From Treponema sp. UBA1233 (GTDB lineage Bacteria; Spirochaetota; Spirochaetia; Treponematales; Treponemataceae): a stretch of 32,870 nt of DNA. Below the pieces are notes generated by a model, which made no database searches, was not told the origin of the DNA, and saw nothing but the letters and a program-made list of their open reading frames with translations. The stretch spans positions 3,796 through 36,665 of the forward strand of contig DBWR01000051.1 of the NCBI GenBank assembly GCA_002309305.1. Direction: 5' to 3'. A program made the translations under genes and the position numbers. Of this stretch, positions 30,360 through 32,870 are shown piece after piece (within the stretch, counting starts at the first letter, position 1; every line of letters begins with the position of its first letter).

Positions 30360-31421
30360 TTAATGTGAATGAGGTGTGTTCAGGCCGTCGATAATGGACT
30401 GTTCAATTGAACGTTCAAGTACGGTCGCAATATGGCTGGACATGTAGAATGTTCCATCGCGTTCAACATCAAAAAAGTATTTGGCAAGCAGTGGATATGT
30501 CTGTTCTATCGGTCCGTATTCAGGAGTTGAATATGTGGGGATTACCGCAAGATCATAGATTCCGTCATAAGCCGTTTTGCCACTGGCCATATTAGAAAGC
30601 AATGCCCCGGAAGTCGAGTCAGCTCCGTCAGTAACCAGATAGAACCTGTCAGATGAACCAGCCGAAATAATCGGGAACAATGCAGAGGAAACCTTGCTGT
30701 AATATTCATCCTTGTGCCTGAGTGCTTCTTCATATTCCTCCGGATTGTTCTTTTGGGAATACATCATGCAAAAGCGCCTAAGGAATCTTGAGTCACGCAA
30801 GTCGCCAAACCATGAGGCTTCTTTTCCGAACATTTCAGCCGAGTAAACTGTATATCCGTCATGGGCAAGCTTTACACAAAACGGTTCGTACATGCTGCTG
30901 GAAGAAAGCACTCCAGGAATCAGCAGAATGCTTTTTCCACCCTGAGCATCACCAGTGTATTTGCGTACAATCACCGTTGCATAATCAAGAGGAGAAGAAC
31001 ATTCAGAATAGCCGTTTTCCTTTGAGCAGTACCTCTGTTGGCTTATGGAAACCGAATAAGTCTTTGTGTTTATTTTTGCAGGCCGGTAGAGTATGACAAA
31101 CACCCCAATGACTATGACAGCAATCAGATTCAAAATGGAAACAATGATGAACAGAATACCGTAATGGTCAACCACAAGCTTGTTGTGCAGGCGGATGAGG
31201 GCCCTGATGTTCCAGATGAAGTTGAGAAAGGATAAGCCCGTAATCAAAATGTTCATTGCCGTCAGGCCAAAGGCGACTTGAAAAATAAGGCACAAAGCCA
31301 GAGTTATCAAAGGCAGTGCAGAAAGAGGATCGAGCCGTGCTGAACGGACAAAGAATATTCTTGCGCAGGAAATGCCCAAAAGCACCAGCATGAGCAATTC
31401 CCCAAGAGTCTGATTTGTCAT
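30360..31421 (-). CDS. Membrane protein with an alpha/beta-hydrolase-like exported domain, nucleophile motif altered
   Basis: A 353-residue protein read from the ATG at 31421; a longer reading from 31502 would begin inside the promoter region. Four membrane helices cover about residues 5-25, 33-53, 56-73 and 86-112. The remaining 240 residues look like an alpha/beta hydrolase: SILLIPGVLSSSSMYEPF is a typical first strand and oxyanion loop. At the nucleophile-elbow position, however, stands YLVTDGADSTSGALLS (261-276) instead of G-x-S-x-G; Asp269 would sit where Ser is expected, or the fold may be non-catalytic. SSH at 328-330 could supply a histidine. The -10 box (31428-31433) ends 6 bases before the ATG, and there is no Shine-Dalgarno. 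First gene of the run to nif3-like and lspA. Confidence 0.7.
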   Translation of the reverse strand: MTNQTLGELLMLVLLGISCARIFFVRSARLDPLSALPLITLALCLIFQVAFGLTAMNILITGLSFLNFIWNIRALIRLHNKLVVDHYGILFIIVSILNLIAVIVIGVFVILYRPAKINTKTYSVSISQQRYCSKENGYSECSSPLDYATVIVRKYTGDAQGGKSILLIPGVLSSSSMYEPFCVKLAHDGYTVYSAEMFGKEASWFGDLRDSRFLRRFCMMYSQKNNPEEYEEALRHKDEYYSKVSSALFPIISAGSSDRFYLVTDGADSTSGALLSNMASGKTAYDGIYDLAVIPTYSTPEYGPIEQTYPLLAKYFFDVERDGTFYMSSHIATVLERSIEQSIIDGLNTPHSH

Positions 31422-31427
31422 GCTTAT

Positions 31428-31457
31428 ATTGTAGCAAAAAGACACCAGAAAATTCAA
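31428..31457 (-). promoter_or_regulatory. Promoter giving a probable leaderless transcript of the membrane hydrolase-like gene
   Basis: Minus-strand TTGAAT (31452-31457) and TACAAT (31428-31433) are 18 bases apart. Six bases separate the -10 box from the ATG at 31421, so the A of the ATG is the expected transcript start. It diverges from the tRNA promoter at 31489. Confidence 0.6.
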
Positions 31458-31488
31458 GTAAGTATGCATCAAATATTTGTCCAATCGC

Positions 31489-31518
31489 TTGACATTGTCC
31501 ACAAAAATTTTATATAAT
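31489..31518 (+). promoter_or_regulatory. Promoter of the tRNA cluster
   Basis: A perfect TTGACA (31489-31494) and a perfect TATAAT (31513-31518) are separated by 18 bases. Transcription would start near 31525, 8 bases before the first tRNA. Confidence 0.85.
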
Positions 31519-31532
31519 AGTCATACATTATT

Positions 31533-31619
31533 GGAGCGATGGCAGAGTGGTCGAACGCGGCGGTCTTGAAAACCGTTATACTCTTACGGGTATCGGGGGT
31601 TCAAATCCCTCTCGCTCCG
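31533..31619 (+). tRNA. tRNA-Ser (anticodon TGA)
   Basis: An 87-base class II tRNA. GGAGCGA (31533-31539) pairs with TCGCTCC (31612-31618); the discriminator is G31619. The anticodon loop CTTGAAA places TGA at 31567-31569, reading UCN serine codons. The long variable arm and the T-arm (GGGGGTTCAAATCCC) are present. CCA is not encoded. Confidence 0.96.
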
Positions 31620-31653
31620 TACTGAAGGCCTCTAGGGCTTCGGTTTGAACTTT

Positions 31654-31738
31654 GGAGGCGTGGTAGAGCGGTAATACAACGGTTTGCTAAACCGTCGGTG
31701 TCGAAAGACCCGGGCAGGTTCAACCCCTGTCGCCTCCG
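31654..31738 (+). tRNA. tRNA-Ser (anticodon GCT)
   Basis: An 85-base class II tRNA. GGAGGCG (31654-31660) pairs with CGCCTCC (31731-31737); discriminator G31738. The anticodon loop TTGCTAA gives GCT, reading AGC and AGU serine codons. It follows the first tRNA by 34 bases that form an imperfect GAAGGCC/GGGCTTC hairpin. CCA is not encoded. Confidence 0.94.
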
Positions 31739-31751
31739 CTATTTTTTTTTT

Positions 31752-31826
31752 GAGACTGTAGCTCAGCTGGATTAGAGCATCACCCTGCGGAGGTGAGGGT
31801 CGCACGTTCGAATCGTGTCAGTCTCG
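31752..31826 (+). tRNA. tRNA-Arg (anticodon GCG)
   Basis: A 75-base tRNA. GAGACTG (31752-31758) pairs with CAGTCTC (31819-31825); discriminator G31826. The anticodon stem TCACC/GGTGA (31790-31794 and 31802-31806) is perfect and the 7-base loop CTGCGGA places GCG at 31797-31799, reading CGC and CGU arginine codons. Most bacteria use ACG, modified to inosine, for this box. CCA is not encoded. Confidence 0.93.
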
Positions 31827-31834
31827 GATTTTTC

Positions 31835-31862
31835 AGGCTCGTCAATGAACGGGCCTTTTTCA
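31835..31862 (+). terminator. Intrinsic terminator of the tRNA cluster
   Basis: AGGCTCGT (31835-31842) pairs with ACGGGCCT (31849-31856, one G-U pair) across a 6-base loop and is followed by a T-rich tract from 31856. Confidence 0.85.
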
Positions 31863-31922
31863 TTTTAAAATCAAGTCTTTTTTACCCATCAAAACAATTT
31901 ACTGGATTTACAAAAGATTCCA

Positions 31923-31931
31923 TGTTATATT
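31923..31931 (+). promoter_or_regulatory. Extended -10 promoter of the esterase gene
   Basis: TGTTATATT (31923-31931) fits the extended -10 pattern. The transcript would start near 31938, leaving a leader of about 12 bases with GGAG (31940-31943) 6 bases before the ATG. It uses the same 9-base sequence as the box at 2297-2305. Confidence 0.45.
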
Positions 31932-31949
31932 TTATGCATGGAGTAATGT

Positions 31950-32732
31950 ATGGCAGATTTGACAATAAAATTTTATTCAAATGCGTTGAAGAGGGACGTT
32001 AGTTTTCTGATGGTGATTCCCAACGACATACGCACGGATAATCCACGGAATGACCTGAAGCGGACGGAAAGGCCCATGAAGACGCTTTTCCTTTTACACG
32101 GATATCAGGGGTCTGCATTCAACTGGATACCAGGAAATCTTGCTGAGCAGTACAATTTTGCAATTGTCATTCCAAACGGCGAAAACAGCTTCTGGCTGGA
32201 TTGTGCACCAACAGGATGGCAGTTTGCAACCTTTGTGGGAGTTGAACTGGTTGAATACGTCAGGAATACATTTCATCTGGCAATGACAGCAGACGACACC
32301 TACCTTATGGGATTTTCCATGGGTGGATTCGGAGCACTCCACACCGCCTTTGCATATCCGGAAACCTTTGGCAAAACCGCGGCCCTGTCTTCCGCATTCA
32401 TCCACAATGAGGTGGCCAAGATGAAGGAAGGTGAAGGAAACGAAGTTGCCAACTACGACTACTACCGCATGTGTTTTGGCGAACCCGGCAAGCTGGCAGA
32501 AAGCGGCAACAACCCCGAACACCTTTTAAAAGAACTGATTGCCGCAGGAAAAAAGGTACCCGAGATTTTCATGGCATGCGGAACCGAAGATTTTCTCCTT
32601 GAACCAAACCGTGCATTCCACAAATTCCTTGAGGAGCAAAAGGTAGAGCACGTATACATGGAAAGCAAGGGCATCCACGACATGAATTTCTGGCAGGAAT
32701 ACGCAGAAAAGTTCATCCCCATGATGTTCTAA
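31950..32732 (+). CDS. Esterase (alpha/beta-hydrolase; tributyrin esterase / esterase D type)
   Basis: A 260-residue cytoplasmic serine esterase. The nucleophile elbow is GFSMGG with S123; the rest of the triad is probably D214 in GTEDFLLEPN and H243 in GIHDMNFW. The oxyanion region is LFLLHGYQGSAFNWIP. These features match the esterase D / S-formylglutathione hydrolase-related family, in gut bacteria often acetyl- or feruloyl-esterases acting on plant polysaccharide side groups. There is no signal peptide, so substrates would be imported or small acyl esters. The gene stands alone between the tRNA cluster terminator and the tRNA-Ser(GGA) gene, with its own promoter. The exact substrate is unknown. 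Confidence 0.9.
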   Translation: MADLTIKFYSNALKRDVSFLMVIPNDIRTDNPRNDLKRTERPMKTLFLLHGYQGSAFNWIPGNLAEQYNFAIVIPNGENSFWLDCAPTGWQFATFVGVELVEYVRNTFHLAMTADDTYLMGFSMGGFGALHTAFAYPETFGKTAALSSAFIHNEVAKMKEGEGNEVANYDYYRMCFGEPGKLAESGNNPEHLLKELIAAGKKVPEIFMACGTEDFLLEPNRAFHKFLEEQKVEHVYMESKGIHDMNFWQEYAEKFIPMMF

Positions 32733-32747
32733 GGAGAATTCCCCCAC

Positions 32748-32776
32748 TAGACAGTCCAAGGCCTTAGTGATATTAT
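32748..32776 (+). promoter_or_regulatory. Promoter of the tRNA-Ser(GGA) gene
   Basis: TAGACA (32748-32753) and TATTAT (32771-32776) are 17 bases apart, each 5/6 to consensus; transcription would start near 32783, 4 bases before the tRNA. Confidence 0.6.
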
Positions 32777-32786
32777 AGAATGCATT

Positions 32787-32870
32787 GGAAAGATGTCCGA
32801 GTGGTTTAAGGTCCACGCTTGGAAGGCGTGCACAGGGGAAACCTTGTCGGGGGTTCGAATCCCCCTCTTT
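32787..32870 (+). tRNA. tRNA-Ser (anticodon GGA), cut by the window edge
   Basis: The 5' acceptor strand GGAAAGA (32787-32793) pairs with TCTTT at the very end of the window; the last two acceptor bases and the discriminator are missing. The anticodon stem CACGC/GCGTG encloses the loop TTGGAAG, so the anticodon is GGA (32821-32823), reading UCC and UCU. A long variable arm is present. Confidence 0.93.

Noticed and set aside
30360..31502. Longer N-terminus of the membrane hydrolase-like protein from an ATG at 31502
   Set aside because: The extra 27 residues overlap the -35/-10 boxes and the divergent tRNA promoter, and the internal ATG has the promoter spacing of a leaderless start.

Overview
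The window looks like chromosome of a host-associated, carbohydrate-using spirochaete, most likely a gut or rumen-type Treponema. This is inferred from gene content and style: loose spirochaetal lipoboxes, frequent AGG arginine codons, TTG starts, moderate GC, tRNA genes without an encoded CCA, and a gene set (PotD lipoproteins, LuxS, large cytoplasmic alpha-glucan enzymes, HDOD protein) usual for that group. No species can be named from the sequence alone.

Layout. 1-2216 (minus strand): a membrane-bound LuxR-type regulator, a probable outer-membrane beta-barrel protein and the start of an S41-peptidase-like lipoprotein. 2300-5654 (plus): a CAAX-type M48 membrane protease translationally overlapped with a periplasmic transglutaminase-like/TPR protein, then a small lipoprotein. 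5751-7326: a GHKL-ATPase/HDOD fusion. 10937-7323 (minus): a tight luxS / double-DUF1538 membrane protein / double-PII protein / birA operon. 10950-13085: an accessory-looking island with AT-rich repeats, a short MGMT-family gene, four 33-bp-phased repeats and an AAA ATPase-DUF4143 gene. 13110-18987: 4-alpha-glucanotransferase and a 1255-residue GH13 protein, overlapping convergently with thrC. 20348-22634: UPF0210 protein and a GNAT acetyltransferase. 22649-25016: two tandem PotD-type lipoproteins separated by a hairpin carrying a 9-codon ORF. 31421-25021 (minus): membrane alpha/beta-hydrolase-like protein, Nif3-like protein, lspA, a small membrane protein, an unknown protein, then proA-proB-proC. 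31489-32870: tRNA-Ser(TGA), tRNA-Ser(GCT), tRNA-Arg(GCG), an esterase gene and a tRNA-Ser(GGA) cut by the window edge. No gene-free stretch exceeds 300 bases.

The genes are mainly housekeeping: proline and threonine synthesis, alpha-glucan turnover, polyamine-type uptake, lipoprotein maturation, biotin loading and methyl-cycle recycling. The strongest candidates for something undescribed are (1) the ATPase-DUF4143 gene, whose promoter spacer is filled exactly by one copy of a 14-bp motif repeated four times at exact 33-bp intervals; (2) the pairing of an internally duplicated DUF1538 membrane protein with a tandem PII-like protein; (3) the GHKL ATPase fused to an HDOD domain; and (4) the hairpin/9-codon ORF between the potD copies. 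Several minus- and plus-strand genes also have a promoter -10 box 6-8 bases before the ATG and no Shine-Dalgarno sequence, which suggests leaderless transcripts.
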